DNA of 64,000 nucleotides from Acidobacterium sp. S8 (GCF_009765985.1 NZ_LMUM01000034.1:674729-738728), one strand, 5' to 3'; shown: positions 33,616-43,782, counted from the first letter of the stretch. The notes: generated from the letters alone by a model not told the origin. A program made the numbers and translations.

Positions 33616-35475
33616 CTATGGCTGCGAAGCGGGTGCCCCGGTTGAGGGCGTCGGCGCGGAAGGAGTAGCAGGCTCCGTGGTGCGCGGTCCCTCAGGATTT
33701 GGCACTGGCTCGGGCTTTGGTTCTTCCTTCGGCTTGTCGGAAAGCCGCGTCTTTTCTGCCGGCTTCGGTGCTTTCTTGGGCTTCCCGGTGTCGCCATTCA
33801 ACCCAAGTGGAGTCGATTGCTCCTGCCGAGCTGCCAGCTCATCCTGGCTCTCGGGAGAAGGCGCGAATGGATCGGTCTTATCCTTTGACTTTTTCTGCTT
33901 CGGCTCCTTGGCCCGTGCCGAGTAACGGGTTTTTTCCTTCTTCTCTTCTACGTGCTGATTTTCGACTGTGCCATCCGGCCCTACGACCTGCACATTCTGC
34001 GGCACATTGTTGCTTGCTACCTGTGTGCCCGTGGCGCCGGCATCTTCTGTCTTTGTCTGAGCAGAAGGCAGCGTCTCACGCGGAGCCTGCCCGAAGCGGA
34101 TCTTCTCTTTCTTGCCCGGCTTCTCGACACCAGCATTGCTGGCAACCTGCGATTTCTGCGCCGGGGCGCTCGCAGCCGGTGCTGTAGTGGTTGCAACTGG
34201 AGCAGCTGCAGCCGTTTCCGTCGCAGCGCCAGTTTGTGTGGCATTGGCCTGTGGAATATCTGCTAACGAGGGCACATTCGCCGGAGCAGCAGCTGGGGCG
34301 GCGGCGCTCGCAGTTTGTGTCGTAGTCGCTGGATGCGAAGACTTCTGCCGATAACGTGTGCGCTCGACGTGTTTTTTCTTGCCCGTTGGCGGCGTATATG
34401 CGGTATATGTCGTCGTAGGATTTGTTTCGTTCGGAGTAGCCGCAGAATCTTCGTATCCCTGCTTCACTACGACATATGAGTCTTCACGCAGCTTCGTCAG
34501 ATACTGTCGAAGCGCTGGAGCCATCTTCTGGCTGTAGAGCGCATCTTCTACCTGCGGTTCCACGTCTTTCAAAGGCTGTACACCGCCTGGCGTATGGTCT
34601 GTCACCTTCAGGATCACAAAGCCCTGTTTCGTGCGAATCGGCTGTGTCAATTCACCGGCTTTCAAGTTGAACGTCTGATCTTCCAGAACCTTCGCAAGCT
34701 GTCCGCGCTTGAATTCTCCTAGTTCCCCGCCCTGCGCCGCCGTTGGTCCGCCCGACTGCGACTTTGCCACCTGCGCGAAATCGGCTCCCGATTTCAGTTG
34801 CGAAGCAACATCGTCAGCCTTCTTTTGCGCCGCGTCTACCTGCGCCGCATCATCCGGATTCGCTGTTGGAATCAGGATCTCGCTCAGTTTCACCTGCTCG
34901 GGACTATCAAAATCTGCCTTGTGCGTGTCGTAATACTTCTGCACATCCGACTGGCTGAGGTTCAAATGCCGTCCTACCTCATCGCGGATCACGGACGACG
35001 AGATAATGCCATCCTTGATGTGCTGCTTGAAATCTTCAAAAGAAACGCCCTGAGATTCGGCCGCTTTCTGCAGGTCGTCCATGCTGTCCAGGTGGTTCTG
35101 CTTGCGAATATCGTCGAGCCGCTTGATCGTCTCGCTCTCGCCCGTAACCCCGAGTTCCTTGCCCTTGGAAAGCAATAGCTGCTGATCGATCAGGTCGCGA
35201 AGCAAATCGTGCTTCGCTTCAAAAATCTGCTGCTGCGACCAGCCCTGCTGTTGTCCCTGGGAAACCAGTTCCTGCTCGGCGCGCTTGTAGTCAGCATTGC
35301 TGATTACCTGATCGTTCACGCGCGCTACGATCTCGGTCACCACAGCGCCCTGGTAGGGCGATTGCTGCTCGGCAGCCGTCGGCGCCTTGGCCGGAGTCTG
35401 GGCGACAGATGGAATTGCCAGAAAGACGATGCCTGCAGCGAACGCGGCCGGGAGCGATAAGGATCGATAAATCAT
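33616..35475 (-). CDS. SurA-like periplasmic peptidyl-prolyl isomerase with long repetitive tail
   Basis: The 619-residue protein has a signal peptide (SLPAAFAAGIVFLAIPSVAQ), a SurA_N-like helical chaperone domain (residues about 40-190) and a parvulin rotamase domain (about 200-300; SEILIPTANPDDAAQ, GGELGEFKRGQLAKVLE, PIRTKQGFVILKV). It would assist outer-membrane protein folding. About 290 C-terminal residues are Ala/Pro/Thr/Lys-rich, unlike canonical SurA, and carry four copies of a basic-aromatic motif (ERTRYRQK, KEKIRFGQ, KEKTRYSA, AEKTRLSD). The ATG at 35475 begins the signal peptide; the frame is open to 35559. It heads the seven-gene reverse operon. Confidence 0.85.
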   Translation of the reverse strand: MIYRSLSLPAAFAAGIVFLAIPSVAQTPAKAPTAAEQQSPYQGAVVTEIVARVNDQVISNADYKRAEQELVSQGQQQGWSQQQIFEAKHDLLRDLIDQQLLLSKGKELGVTGESETIKRLDDIRKQNHLDSMDDLQKAAESQGVSFEDFKQHIKDGIISSSVIRDEVGRHLNLSQSDVQKYYDTHKADFDSPEQVKLSEILIPTANPDDAAQVDAAQKKADDVASQLKSGADFAQVAKSQSGGPTAAQGGELGEFKRGQLAKVLEDQTFNLKAGELTQPIRTKQGFVILKVTDHTPGGVQPLKDVEPQVEDALYSQKMAPALRQYLTKLREDSYVVVKQGYEDSAATPNETNPTTTYTAYTPPTGKKKHVERTRYRQKSSHPATTTQTASAAAPAAAPANVPSLADIPQANATQTGAATETAAAAPVATTTAPAASAPAQKSQVASNAGVEKPGKKEKIRFGQAPRETLPSAQTKTEDAGATGTQVASNNVPQNVQVVGPDGTVENQHVEEKKEKTRYSARAKEPKQKKSKDKTDPFAPSPESQDELAARQEQSTPLGLNGDTGKPKKAPKPAEKTRLSDKPKEEPKPEPVPNPEGPRTTEPATPSAPTPSTGAPASQP

Positions 35476-35700
35476 GTCTATACGTCTCAACTTGAACGCA
35501 CTCCCCAATTCTGCAAGTACCAGTTTTAGATCGGATTGCGCTTCCGTCATTCTAAACACTCCGGGCAGGCGAATGCGAATCGAACTAAATGAAAGACGCC
35601 TTTATCGGCCACTGGATAGCAAAAAGCGGTAGTCCGACGTCTCTTCGTCCGCCTCCTTGCTATACTTTCCACAAGGATGCCCAGAGGGTCCTTAGCGATC

Positions 35701-37341
35701 ATGCCTTCCCGTACTCGACGCACCGTCTTCTCCTTAGCAGTCTTTTTTACCGCCTGCGGCATTGCGGGCATGGTCGTCAGCCAGCGGGTTGGCGCACAAT
35801 CAAGCTCCGACGAATCACAGTTCCGCGACAGCCTGAAGTCGTTCACCAGCGTCTATGACGTGGTGGCGCAGAACTACGCCGAGCCGCTTGATGGCGATAA
35901 ACAGGACAGAGCCATCTACGATGGTGCGATTCCAGGCATGCTGCGCGTGCTCGATCCACACTCGAATTTTTACGATCCCAAAGCCTACGCCCGCATGAAG
36001 GAAGACCAGCACGGCAAATACTACGGCGTCGGTATGACCATCCAGCCGCAGAGCGTCAGCGGCGTACAGCGGATTGTGGTGCTTTATCCCTACGAAGGCA
36101 CGCCATCGTTTAAGGCCGGCGTTCGTCCGGGGGACGTCATCGTCTCTGTCGATGGCAAGGCTACCGATAATATGAACTCCGAACAGGTTGCGAACATGCT
36201 CAAGGGACCGAAAGGCACGCATGTTCACCTCACCGTATCGCGTGAAGGCGCCAATGCGGCTCTGACATTCGACCTCGTTCGTGATGAAATCCCCCATCCC
36301 AGCATCGACCTGAAAGAAGAGATTCGCCCAGGTATTGGCTACATCCATATCACGCAGTTTCAGGAATCGACCGGCCGCGAAGTTGGTGACGCTCTCGACT
36401 CCTTCGGCCCCGGCATCAAAGGGCTCGTGCTCGATCTGCGCGGAAATCCCGGCGGGCTGCTTAATGAAGCAGTGGCCACCTGCGACAAGTTCCTGAATAA
36501 GGGCCAGCTCATCGTCTCGCAACGCGGTCGCGCTTTCCCGGAGCAATCCTACCACGCCATGCACGGCAATGGCGGCAAGACGTATCCGATCGTCATACTC
36601 GTCAATCACGGAACTGCTTCCGCGGCGGAGATTGTCAGCGGCGCGATGCAGGATCATGACCGCGCCATCGTCGTAGGCGAAACAACCTTCGGCAAGGGCT
36701 TGGTCCAGACGGTCTATCCGCTCTCTGACAACACCGGCCTGGCGCTCACCACTTATCACTACTTCACGCCCAGCGGACGCCTTATCCAGCGCAACTATAG
36801 TGGTGTTTCACTCTACGACTACTACTACAACCACGACCAGATCCAGCAGGATTCCAAAGACCGCGAAGTCAAACTGACTGACTCAGGCCGCACAGTCTAT
36901 GGTGGCGGCGGTATCACACCGGACTACAAGGTCGACACGCCGAAATCCACCCATATCCAGGAAGTTCTGCTTGCGCACTACGCCTTCTTTAACTTTGCCG
37001 GTCACTATCTTGCGAACCGCACCGTCACAAAAGACTTCCAGGTAGATGACGGCGTCATGGCAGATTTCAAGCAGTTTCTCGGATCGCAGCAGATCACCTA
37101 CTCCGATCAGGAGCTGAATGCCGTTATGGATTGGGTGAAGGCAAACATCAAGGCTGAAATCTTCACCACTCAATTCGGTCAGGCCGAAGGCCTGAAGGTC
37201 CGCGCCGCATGGGACCCGATGATCAACCAGGCACTCGGCTACATGCCACAGGCTACAACCTTGGAACAGACAGCCATGAAAACGGACTCGCAGAAGACCA
37301 CCACCGCCCGCAACACGGCAACCGTTCCAGCTACCGAATAA
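35701..37341 (+). CDS. C-terminal processing protease, S41 family
   Basis: The protein (546 residues from the chosen ATG) has a signal peptide or anchor (TVFSLAVFFTACGIAGMVV), a PDZ domain (about residues 95-190; YEGTPSFKAGVRPGDVIVSV), and an S41 protease domain with the catalytic Ser in NHGTASAAEIVSGA and Lys in TFGKGLVQT. Relatives are periplasmic tail-specific proteases. An in-frame ATG at 35677 has AAGG directly against it; 35701 has AGAGGG 13 bases away, so the start is undecided. Confidence 0.9.
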   Translation: MPSRTRRTVFSLAVFFTACGIAGMVVSQRVGAQSSSDESQFRDSLKSFTSVYDVVAQNYAEPLDGDKQDRAIYDGAIPGMLRVLDPHSNFYDPKAYARMKEDQHGKYYGVGMTIQPQSVSGVQRIVVLYPYEGTPSFKAGVRPGDVIVSVDGKATDNMNSEQVANMLKGPKGTHVHLTVSREGANAALTFDLVRDEIPHPSIDLKEEIRPGIGYIHITQFQESTGREVGDALDSFGPGIKGLVLDLRGNPGGLLNEAVATCDKFLNKGQLIVSQRGRAFPEQSYHAMHGNGGKTYPIVILVNHGTASAAEIVSGAMQDHDRAIVVGETTFGKGLVQTVYPLSDNTGLALTTYHYFTPSGRLIQRNYSGVSLYDYYYNHDQIQQDSKDREVKLTDSGRTVYGGGGITPDYKVDTPKSTHIQEVLLAHYAFFNFAGHYLANRTVTKDFQVDDGVMADFKQFLGSQQITYSDQELNAVMDWVKANIKAEIFTTQFGQAEGLKVRAAWDPMINQALGYMPQATTLEQTAMKTDSQKTTTARNTATVPATE

Positions 37342-37358
37342 TAATCTCCACTCAAAAA

Positions 37359-37395
37359 TAAAAGGCAGGCTAAAAAAAGCCCTGCCTTTTTATTT
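37359..37395. terminator. Bidirectional terminator between the S41 gene and sucD
   Basis: AAAAGGCAGG-CT and AGCCCTGCCTTTTT form a long stem with one bulged base around an A-rich loop. T runs lie on the 3' side of both strands, serving both convergent genes. Confidence 0.9.
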
Positions 37396-37407
37396 TGTCT
37401 TTGCCTC

Positions 37408-38280
37408 TTACTTTCCGATCACTCGAGCAACCGTCTCGCCAATCGCCGCAGGACTCTCCACTACATGAATTCCCGCAGCCGTGAGTGCTTTCATCTTCTC
37501 GGCAGCAGTTCCCTGACCGCCTGAGATGATCGCGCCGGCATGGCCCATGCGGCGTCCCGGAGGCGCCGTCTGACCAGCGATGAATCCAACCACCGGCTTC
37601 TTGACATGCTGCTTCACGTACTCAGCAGCCGTCTCTTCCGCCGTGCCGCCGATTTCGCCGATCATAATGATCGCCTCCGTCTCCGGATCTTCATTTAGCA
37701 GCTTCAAAGCATCGATGTGAGTTGTGCCGATGATCGGATCGCCGCCAATGCCGATAGCAGTCGACTGTCCGATGCCACGCTGCGTCAGCTGATACACGGC
37801 TTCATACGTCAGCGTTCCAGACCGCGAAACGATGCCGATGTTACCTTCTTTGTGAATGCGACCAGGCATAATGCCGATCTTAGCCTTGCCAGGCGAGATC
37901 ACGCCGGGGCAGTTCGGCCCCACAAGCGTAGATTTGGAGTGCTTCAGCACGCTCCAGACCTTCACCATATCGTTGACCGGAATACCTTCCGTGATGCAGA
38001 TAATCAGCGGAAGTCCGGCTTCATTCGCTTCAAGGATTGCATCCGCAGCAAACGGTGGCGGCACAAAGATAACCGTCGCATTCGCACCGGTTTCAGCGAC
38101 AGCCTTCTCAACCGTGTCGAATACCGGCCAGCCTTCGTGAATCGTTCCGCCCTTGCCCGGCGTTACGCCACCAACAACCTTGGTGCCGTACTCGGCGCAG
38201 CCCTTCGCATGGAAGGTGCCTTCTTTACCGGTGATGCCCTGCACGATGAGGCGAGTGTTTTTATCGACCAGAACTGCCAT
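37408..38280 (-). CDS. sucD: Succinyl-CoA ligase alpha subunit
   Basis: The 290-residue subunit holds the CoA-binding Rossmann fold ([17 protein letters not shown]) and the phospho-His in [17 protein letters not shown]. It couples succinyl-CoA cleavage to nucleotide triphosphate formation in the TCA cycle. It starts two bases after sucC. Confidence 0.97.
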   Translation of the reverse strand: MAVLVDKNTRLIVQGITGKEGTFHAKGCAEYGTKVVGGVTPGKGGTIHEGWPVFDTVEKAVAETGANATVIFVPPPFAADAILEANEAGLPLIICITEGIPVNDMVKVWSVLKHSKSTLVGPNCPGVISPGKAKIGIMPGRIHKEGNIGIVSRSGTLTYEAVYQLTQRGIGQSTAIGIGGDPIIGTTHIDALKLLNEDPETEAIIMIGEIGGTAEETAAEYVKQHVKKPVVGFIAGQTAPPGRRMGHAGAIISGGQGTAAEKMKALTAAGIHVVESPAAIGETVARVIGK

Positions 38281-38282
38281 GT

Positions 38283-39461
38283 TTACTTGCCTCCTTTGGC
38301 TGCGGCAACAACCTTTTCCGCCGCTTCCTGCATGGTTGCGCCTACCTGGAAATTCAGTCCTGAATCCGCCAGGATCTTGCGGCCTTCTTCCACGTTCGTG
38401 CCCTCAAGACGAAGCACAATCGGCACCGCAACCTTCAACTTCTGCGCCGCGCCCACAACGCCTTGCGCCAATGTATCCACACGCAGAATCCCGCCGAAGA
38501 TATTGATGAAGACAGCCTTTACATTCTTGTCAGAGAGCAAAATCTCAAAAGCGTGCTCAATCTGCTGCTGGTTCGCGCCGCCTCCTACATCGAGGAAGTT
38601 CGCGGGCGAACCGCCTGCGTACTGGATGATGTCCATCGTCGCCATGGCCAGACCAGCGCCGTTCACCATGCAGGCGATGTTGCCGTCGAGCTTGATGTAG
38701 TTCAGCGCATACTTCGAAGCTTCGACTTCCAGCGGATCTTCTTCCGCGACATCGCGCAGTTCCTTCAATTCCTTGTGGCGGAACATCGCGTTGTCGTCGA
38801 AATTGATCTTGCAATCAAGCGCGAAGAGCTTGTCGTCCTTCGTCGTGATGAAAGGATTGATCTCAAGCAGCGAAGCATCCGTATCGATATAGACCTTGTA
38901 GAGGCCCAGCATGAACTTCACCGCTTCGTTGATCTGCGTCGGCTTCAATCCCAGCGCAAAAGCAAGCTGGCGCGCCTGGTAGGGCTGGAAGCCCACGGCG
39001 GGATCAATATAAGCCTTATGAATCGCGCTCGGGTCTTTCGCGGCGACCTCTTCGATCTCCATGCCGCCCGCCTGCGAGGCCATGAAGGCCAGCTTCGAAA
39101 CCGCGCGGTCGAGCACGATGCCGAGATACAGCTCGCGGTCAATCGCCGCCGTCTCTTCGATCAGCAGCCGCTGCACTTTCTGGCCCTGCGGACCCGTCTG
39201 GTGCGTAATCAGCTGCATACCGAGGATCTGCTTCGCGTACTGCTCGGCCTCTTCGATGTTCTTCGCTACCTTCACGCCGCCGCCTTTGCCGCGGCCTCCG
39301 GCGTGAATCTGCGCCTTGACTACGACGCCGTTCGCTCCGCCGGTAAAGAGCTTCTTAGCCACATCTAACGCTTCGTCGAGCGTGTTGGCCACCTCACCCC
39401 GCGGCACGGCAACGCCGTGTTTCGCAAGGATGTCTTTCGCCTGATACTCGTGGATTTTCAT
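38283..39461 (-). CDS. sucC: Succinyl-CoA ligase beta subunit
   Basis: The 392-residue ATP-grasp subunit begins [20 protein letters not shown] and has the [16 protein letters not shown] and [20 protein letters not shown] motifs. It provides the nucleotide-binding site and pairs with SucD, encoded immediately downstream. Confidence 0.97.
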   Translation of the reverse strand: MKIHEYQAKDILAKHGVAVPRGEVANTLDEALDVAKKLFTGGANGVVVKAQIHAGGRGKGGGVKVAKNIEEAEQYAKQILGMQLITHQTGPQGQKVQRLLIEETAAIDRELYLGIVLDRAVSKLAFMASQAGGMEIEEVAAKDPSAIHKAYIDPAVGFQPYQARQLAFALGLKPTQINEAVKFMLGLYKVYIDTDASLLEINPFITTKDDKLFALDCKINFDDNAMFRHKELKELRDVAEEDPLEVEASKYALNYIKLDGNIACMVNGAGLAMATMDIIQYAGGSPANFLDVGGGANQQQIEHAFEILLSDKNVKAVFINIFGGILRVDTLAQGVVGAAQKLKVAVPIVLRLEGTNVEEGRKILADSGLNFQVGATMQEAAEKVVAAAKGGK

Positions 39462-39619
39462 AGCTTATATGCGCCGCAGATTTCTCCCAGTACGGTTTCA
39501 ACGCCTGTTTACAAAGAGAATTGGGGCTGACACTTCATAGTACAGTCCGCGATGCCCGCTTGTCAGGTCGCGCCATCCCCGGCTGCGAAACGCACTTAAC
39601 TTCGATACGATGACACTAG

Positions 39620-40663
39620 ATGGCAAGCCCGAAAGAACTGCTTCCGGAACCAGCCGCAGAACCGCGCCCGCTCACACGTGAAGAAGCACGCACAGCGTTG
39701 CGCGAAATCCTTGCCGGCGCGGCAGATGACGCCGAAATCGCAGCGCTTCTCACCGCTATGGCACGGCGCGGCGAAACCATCGACGAGCTGACCGGCTTCG
39801 CCGAAACCATGCGCGAGCTGTCCATACCGGTTCCGCTCACAGCCGAAGAGCGCGCCCAGCTTATCGATACCTGCGGCACGGGAGGCGACGATCGCGGCAC
39901 TTTCAACATCTCGACCGGCGCTGCGCTGGTCGCTGCTGCTGCGGGAGCCAGGGTCGCCAAGCATGGCAATCGCGCCGTCACCTCGAAGTGCGGCTCCGCC
40001 GATGTGCTTGAGGCCCTCGGCGTTGCCGTTGCGCTGCCTCCGGAACTGGCCGTCGAATCGCTGCGCGAAACCGGCTTCATGTTCCTCTACGCTCCGGCTC
40101 TGCATCCGGCGATGAAGCGCGTCGCACATATCCGGCGCGCGCTTGGCTTTCGCACTATCTTCAACATCGCCGGGCCGCTCACCAATCCAGCCGGAGCACC
40201 CGCACAGATTATGGGCGTTTTCGCCCGCGATCGCGTCAGCCTTGTCGCCGAGACGATGACAAGGCTCGGCGTCCGTCATGCCTTTGTCGTCCATGGCAGC
40301 GATGGCCTCGACGAGCTGACCATCTCCGGCCCAAGTCACGTTGCCGAAGTGCGGGAGTTATCAAGCAGCGTGCAGCTCTCCGAAATCACTCCCGAGGATG
40401 CAGGCCTCCCACGCGCAGCGCTCTCTGAGCTGTCTGCAGCTGAAAATCCAGCCGATAATGCGGCCATCCTCGAGCGCATCTTCAGCGGCGAACGCGGTCC
40501 CCGACGCGACATCGTCGTACTCAACGCAGCTGCCGCGCTGGTCACGAGCCGCATCGCCGCCAACCTTAGCGAAGGCGTTGCGCGCGCAACCGAAGCCATC
40601 GACTCCGGTGCGGTGCAGCACACACTCCGCAGGCTGCGCGACTTCGCCAAGAAGATCGGTTGA
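39620..40663 (+). CDS. trpD: Anthranilate phosphoribosyltransferase TrpD
   Basis: TrpD adds phosphoribosyl to anthranilate in tryptophan synthesis. The 347-residue protein has DTCGTGGDDRGTFNISTGAA and KHGNRAVTSKCGSADVLEAL, the PRPP- and anthranilate-binding segments. No other trp biosynthesis gene is in the window, so the pathway genes are scattered. No strong ribosome binding site is visible. Confidence 0.95.
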   Translation: MASPKELLPEPAAEPRPLTREEARTALREILAGAADDAEIAALLTAMARRGETIDELTGFAETMRELSIPVPLTAEERAQLIDTCGTGGDDRGTFNISTGAALVAAAAGARVAKHGNRAVTSKCGSADVLEALGVAVALPPELAVESLRETGFMFLYAPALHPAMKRVAHIRRALGFRTIFNIAGPLTNPAGAPAQIMGVFARDRVSLVAETMTRLGVRHAFVVHGSDGLDELTISGPSHVAEVRELSSSVQLSEITPEDAGLPRAALSELSAAENPADNAAILERIFSGERGPRRDIVVLNAAAALVTSRIAANLSEGVARATEAIDSGAVQHTLRRLRDFAKKIG

Positions 40664-40732
40664 AGACAGACACAGCAACAAAGCTGGCGATATACTTTGC
40701 CAGCGCCTGATCGAACAGGAGGACCAGTACGC

Positions 40733-41473
40733 ATGCAGCTTGTAGCACGTTATGCAACATCGCTTCTGGCAGCCGTCATCGCAACCACCGGACTCATCCA
40801 CGCGCAGACCATCCAGGTCGATAAGAACAACCGCACCATCGCAATCACCGCCAGCGACAAGGCCATCACCGATGCCGATCTTGCCGTCGTACACATCGGC
40901 TTCCAGGTTTATGGGGCCGATGAGACCTCCACGTATGCAGCCGGATCGACAACCTCTAACGCCATCATCGACGCGCTCAAGAAGGCTGGAATTCCGGAGA
41001 AGTCGATTGAGAGCGAAAACCAGAACCTGCAGCCGAACAACTTCCACGATCCGCAGGAATCTCAGATGGACCGCGCCAAGAAGCAGTTCATGCTCAACCA
41101 GTCTTGGACGGTAAAGACCAAGCCCGACGATGCGGCCAAGACGCTTCACCTCGCTGTCGAGGCGGGCGCAAACCAAAGCGGGCAGATCGACTGGAAATAC
41201 CAGGACATGAATGATCTGCAGGCTAAAGCCGCAGCCAATGCTCTGGCCAAGGCGCAGGTCATCGCACAGCAGATGGCGCAAGGACTCAACGTGAAGCTCG
41301 CCGGACTGATCTATGCCAGCAATCAGGCGCCTGAGAGTCCGGTTCGGCCGATGCCGATGATGGCGATGTCCGTCCACGGCAGGTTGTCTGCGGCCAAAGT
41401 CGCTCCTCTGGCTATCACTGGGCGACAGATCGAAGAATCGGCCACGGTTTACGCGGTCTTCGCCATTGAGTAA
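40733..41473 (+). CDS. Exported SIMPL (DUF541) domain protein
   Basis: The 246-residue protein has a signal peptide (RYATSLLAAVIATTGLIHAQ) and a SIMPL domain: ITASDKAITDADLAVVHIGF, NAIIDALKKAGIPEKSI and ANALAKAQVIAQQMAQGLNV. Relatives include E. coli YggE (oxidative stress related) and BP26; the activity is unknown. AGGAGG lies 11 bases before the ATG at 40733. It follows trpD by about 70 bases. Confidence 0.85.
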   Translation: MQLVARYATSLLAAVIATTGLIHAQTIQVDKNNRTIAITASDKAITDADLAVVHIGFQVYGADETSTYAAGSTTSNAIIDALKKAGIPEKSIESENQNLQPNNFHDPQESQMDRAKKQFMLNQSWTVKTKPDDAAKTLHLAVEAGANQSGQIDWKYQDMNDLQAKAAANALAKAQVIAQQMAQGLNVKLAGLIYASNQAPESPVRPMPMMAMSVHGRLSAAKVAPLAITGRQIEESATVYAVFAIE

Positions 41474-41483
41474 ACATGGTTTG

Positions 41484-41628
41484 GGTAGAAGCACTGGGCT
41501 TTAGCCCAGTGAAATCCCGGCAAACTCAAAAGGGGCTTCAGCCCCGGCATCATTTTGCGGAAATGCCCAGGGCTAAAGCCCTTGTCTTTCAACCTTTGGT
41601 CGCCGGGCTGAAGCCCGGCGCTTCTACC
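41484..41628. repeat. Composite palindromic element, family A (four GGGCT..AGCCC hairpins)
   Basis: The element is bounded by GGTAGAAGC (41484-41492) and its inverse GCTTCTACC (41620-41628). Inside are four hairpins: ACTGGGCTTTAGCCCAGT (41493-41510), GGGGCTTCAGCCCC (41532-41545), AGGGCTAAAGCCCT (41569-41582) and CGCCGGGCTGAAGCCCGGCG (41601-41620). It fills the gap between the SIMPL and acyltransferase genes. Confidence 0.9.
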
Positions 41629-41681
41629 AGTTTATGAGACCTTCAATAGCAACGATACGTCAGTCGAGTTAGGAATCCATC

Positions 41682-42533
41682 ATGCCTCGTTATGAATACC
41701 GTGATCTGCATCCCACACGCGAAGCCGAAGAAGTCTATCTGCGCTGGCTCAAGTATCTGGACGAAGAGTTCACCAAGCACCGCAAGCCGGAGCTGCGCGC
41801 CGAGCTGGTACATGACAACCTGCACCAGTTGATGCTGGGCCAGCCCAAGGGCGGAAGGCTTAACTTTACGTTGACCAGCGAACTGCCCTTTAACGTGCTG
41901 CAGCTCTCCTTCAACTCAGCCAACATCACGCTTGAGCCGGAATACTACGGCGACATCGACGAGAAGAAATATGCCTGCATCAAGCCGCTCATCTACTTCT
42001 GGCAGATGTTCGATCGTTCGCCGGTAAGCCTGAACCACTGGCTCGGCTTCCGCTTCCGCGCCATGCTCGGCAGGCACATCTTCAAGCACATCGGGAAGAA
42101 CGTAAAGATCTTCCACGGCGTCGAGTTCACCTTCGGCTACAACCTCACCATCGAAGACGACTGCGTCATCCACAAGTACGTCATGCTCGATGACCGTGGC
42201 GAGCTCATTATCCGCAAAGGCACGTCCATCTCCGACTACGCTGCCGTCTACTCGCACGCGCACGATCCGGTCGAATCCGGCATCGTCGAAAATCGGAAGA
42301 CCGAGATCGGTCCGGGCGCGCGGCTGACCTACCATTCTGCCGTCATGGCTGGCGTCAAAGTCGGCGAAAACACCATGCTCGGAGCCATGGGCGTGGCTAC
42401 GAAAGATGTCGCCGATCACTCGATTGTCGGCGGAGTTCCGGCAAAACAGCTCAAGACCAAGGATGACGCGCGCCAGTTTGAGGACCGCGAGACCTACAAA
42501 GCTCCGCCTTCGACCGGTGAACACTGCGAATAG
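41682..42533 (+). CDS. Hexapeptide-repeat acyltransferase
   Basis: The 283-residue protein has a C-terminal left-handed beta-helix (residues about 140-260): NVKIFHGVEFTFGYNLTIED, HKYVMLDDRGELIIRKGTSI, SHAHDPVESGIV, GARLTYHSAVMAGVKVGEN and HSIVGGVPAKQLK. This is the WbbJ/maltose-acetyltransferase-like group that acetylates sugars or lipids. The N-terminal 130 residues do not match the common short forms and I cannot assign them. TAGGAA precedes the ATG. Confidence 0.8.
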   Translation: MPRYEYRDLHPTREAEEVYLRWLKYLDEEFTKHRKPELRAELVHDNLHQLMLGQPKGGRLNFTLTSELPFNVLQLSFNSANITLEPEYYGDIDEKKYACIKPLIYFWQMFDRSPVSLNHWLGFRFRAMLGRHIFKHIGKNVKIFHGVEFTFGYNLTIEDDCVIHKYVMLDDRGELIIRKGTSISDYAAVYSHAHDPVESGIVENRKTEIGPGARLTYHSAVMAGVKVGENTMLGAMGVATKDVADHSIVGGVPAKQLKTKDDARQFEDRETYKAPPSTGEHCE

Positions 42534-42564
42534 TACGTACTGTTCTCCTGATGCCAATACCTTC

Positions 42565-42641
42565 GTCATTCTGAGGAATGAAGCGACGAAGAATCTCAAG
42601 CCACGATGATTGGAGATTCTTTGCCTACGGCTCAGAATGAC
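42565..42641. repeat. Full copy of palindromic repeat family C
   Basis: GTCATTCTGAG (42565-42575) and CTCAGAATGAC (42631-42641) are perfect 11-base terminal inverted repeats; AAGAATCTC and GAGATTCTT are inner arms. It lies between the acyltransferase and M50 genes. Confidence 0.85.
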
Positions 42642-42763
42642 GCTTCTTTTGCCCGACGCTGGAAATTGATCCAGTAGAAGAGAAGCGTAACAAGACCATA
42701 ATCCATGGCGGCAAAGCGGCGTTTCGCCGTGCGCGCAGCACCTGATACGATCGTTGTGGTGGT

Positions 42764-43471
42764 ATGAGCCAGCAAGAGATCGTCCTCAAAATCTTTCAGT
42801 TCGTCATCCTCGTCTTCGCATTGAGCCTGCATGAAGCGGCGCATGCGTGGATGGCATCCCGCCTGGGTGACCAGACGGCGCGCATGCTGGGGCGCGTCAC
42901 GCTGAACCCGACCAAGCACATCGACCCGGTCGGAACCATCCTGATTCCGCTGGCCATGCTCTTTCTGCCCGGCTCCCGAGGCTTCCTCATCGGCTGGGCG
43001 CGGCCCACTCCGGTCAATACCCGAAATTTCAAGCGCATTGTGCGCGACGACATCCTGACGACGCTGGCCGGACCGGCCAGCAACCTTGTTGCCGCCGTGG
43101 CCTCGCTGCTGGCCCTTGTCATTGTAGCTAAAGTGACTCCGGTGGGCGCGGTTGCCATCAAGGAGCTGGCGGTGATGGGTGGTATCGACCCGCAGCTAAT
43201 GGCTGCCAGCCCGATCGTTTCGCCCATGATCATCCTGTTCTACATGGGCATCTGGCTCAATCTGCTGCTTGCGGCCTTCAACCTAATTCCGCTGCCGCCG
43301 CTCGACGGTTCGCACATCATCCGGCACATGCTGCCCTATAAAGCCCTGCGCGTTTACGACTCGCTGGGGATGATCAGCCTGATCCTGATTCTCTTCTTCG
43401 GCGGTCCGGTGATCAGCCTGATGGTCAGTCCAGCATGGGCGGTCTTCAACCACGTACTGCTGGCCCTGTGA
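42764..43471 (+). CDS. Site-2 protease family (M50) membrane metalloprotease
   Basis: The 235-residue protein has several membrane helices with the zinc motif HEAAH in FALSLHEAAHAWMASRLGD and the second motif NLIPLPPLDGSHI (Asp ligand). It belongs to the short M50 group without PDZ domain. Its neighbours trpS, scpA and scpB often accompany it in bacterial genomes. Confidence 0.92.
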   Translation: MSQQEIVLKIFQFVILVFALSLHEAAHAWMASRLGDQTARMLGRVTLNPTKHIDPVGTILIPLAMLFLPGSRGFLIGWARPTPVNTRNFKRIVRDDILTTLAGPASNLVAAVASLLALVIVAKVTPVGAVAIKELAVMGGIDPQLMAASPIVSPMIILFYMGIWLNLLLAAFNLIPLPPLDGSHIIRHMLPYKALRVYDSLGMISLILILFFGGPVISLMVSPAWAVFNHVLLAL

Positions 43472-43626
43472 CCCCGGGGTACCCCTCCCCCTCCCTCTTG
43501 CACCGTGTCCTTTGTTTTCAATGGTTTCGCGGGGGATCATCCCCAGCTATCCTGCTGATTCTTATAGAGTTAGATGCGCTCTAGTGTTTTCAATAACTTA
43601 GCTGGGGGTCCTGTTTCGTATCCAAG

Positions 43627-43656
43627 AAAAAAGCCCGCTTCAAGCGGGCTTTTTCT
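43627..43656. terminator. Bidirectional rho-independent terminator
   Basis: AAGCCCGCTT and AAGCGGGCTT flank a single C, with A runs before and T runs after, ending the M50 transcript. Confidence 0.9.
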
Positions 43657-43782
43657 TTCCTGTTTCTATGATAGCAATTTTAGCGGTAATTCTCTGCCAA
43701 CTATCTTGATGGGTTAAGTAGTTTAATTTGAACTGTTTGTGGGGAATGGGAGACGTCTTAGGGCTTGACAGCTTTTGAAAGA

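Noticed and set aside
38463..39368. Long open frame antisense to sucC
   Set aside because: It is a codon-usage shadow of the high-GC sucC gene; the same is seen opposite nadA, trpD, pit and the surA-like gene.
43510..43626. Small RNA or leader peptide between the M50 gene and trpS
   Set aside because: Two imperfect TGTTTTCAAT copies and a terminator exist, but no clear promoter, Trp-rich leader or T-box features.
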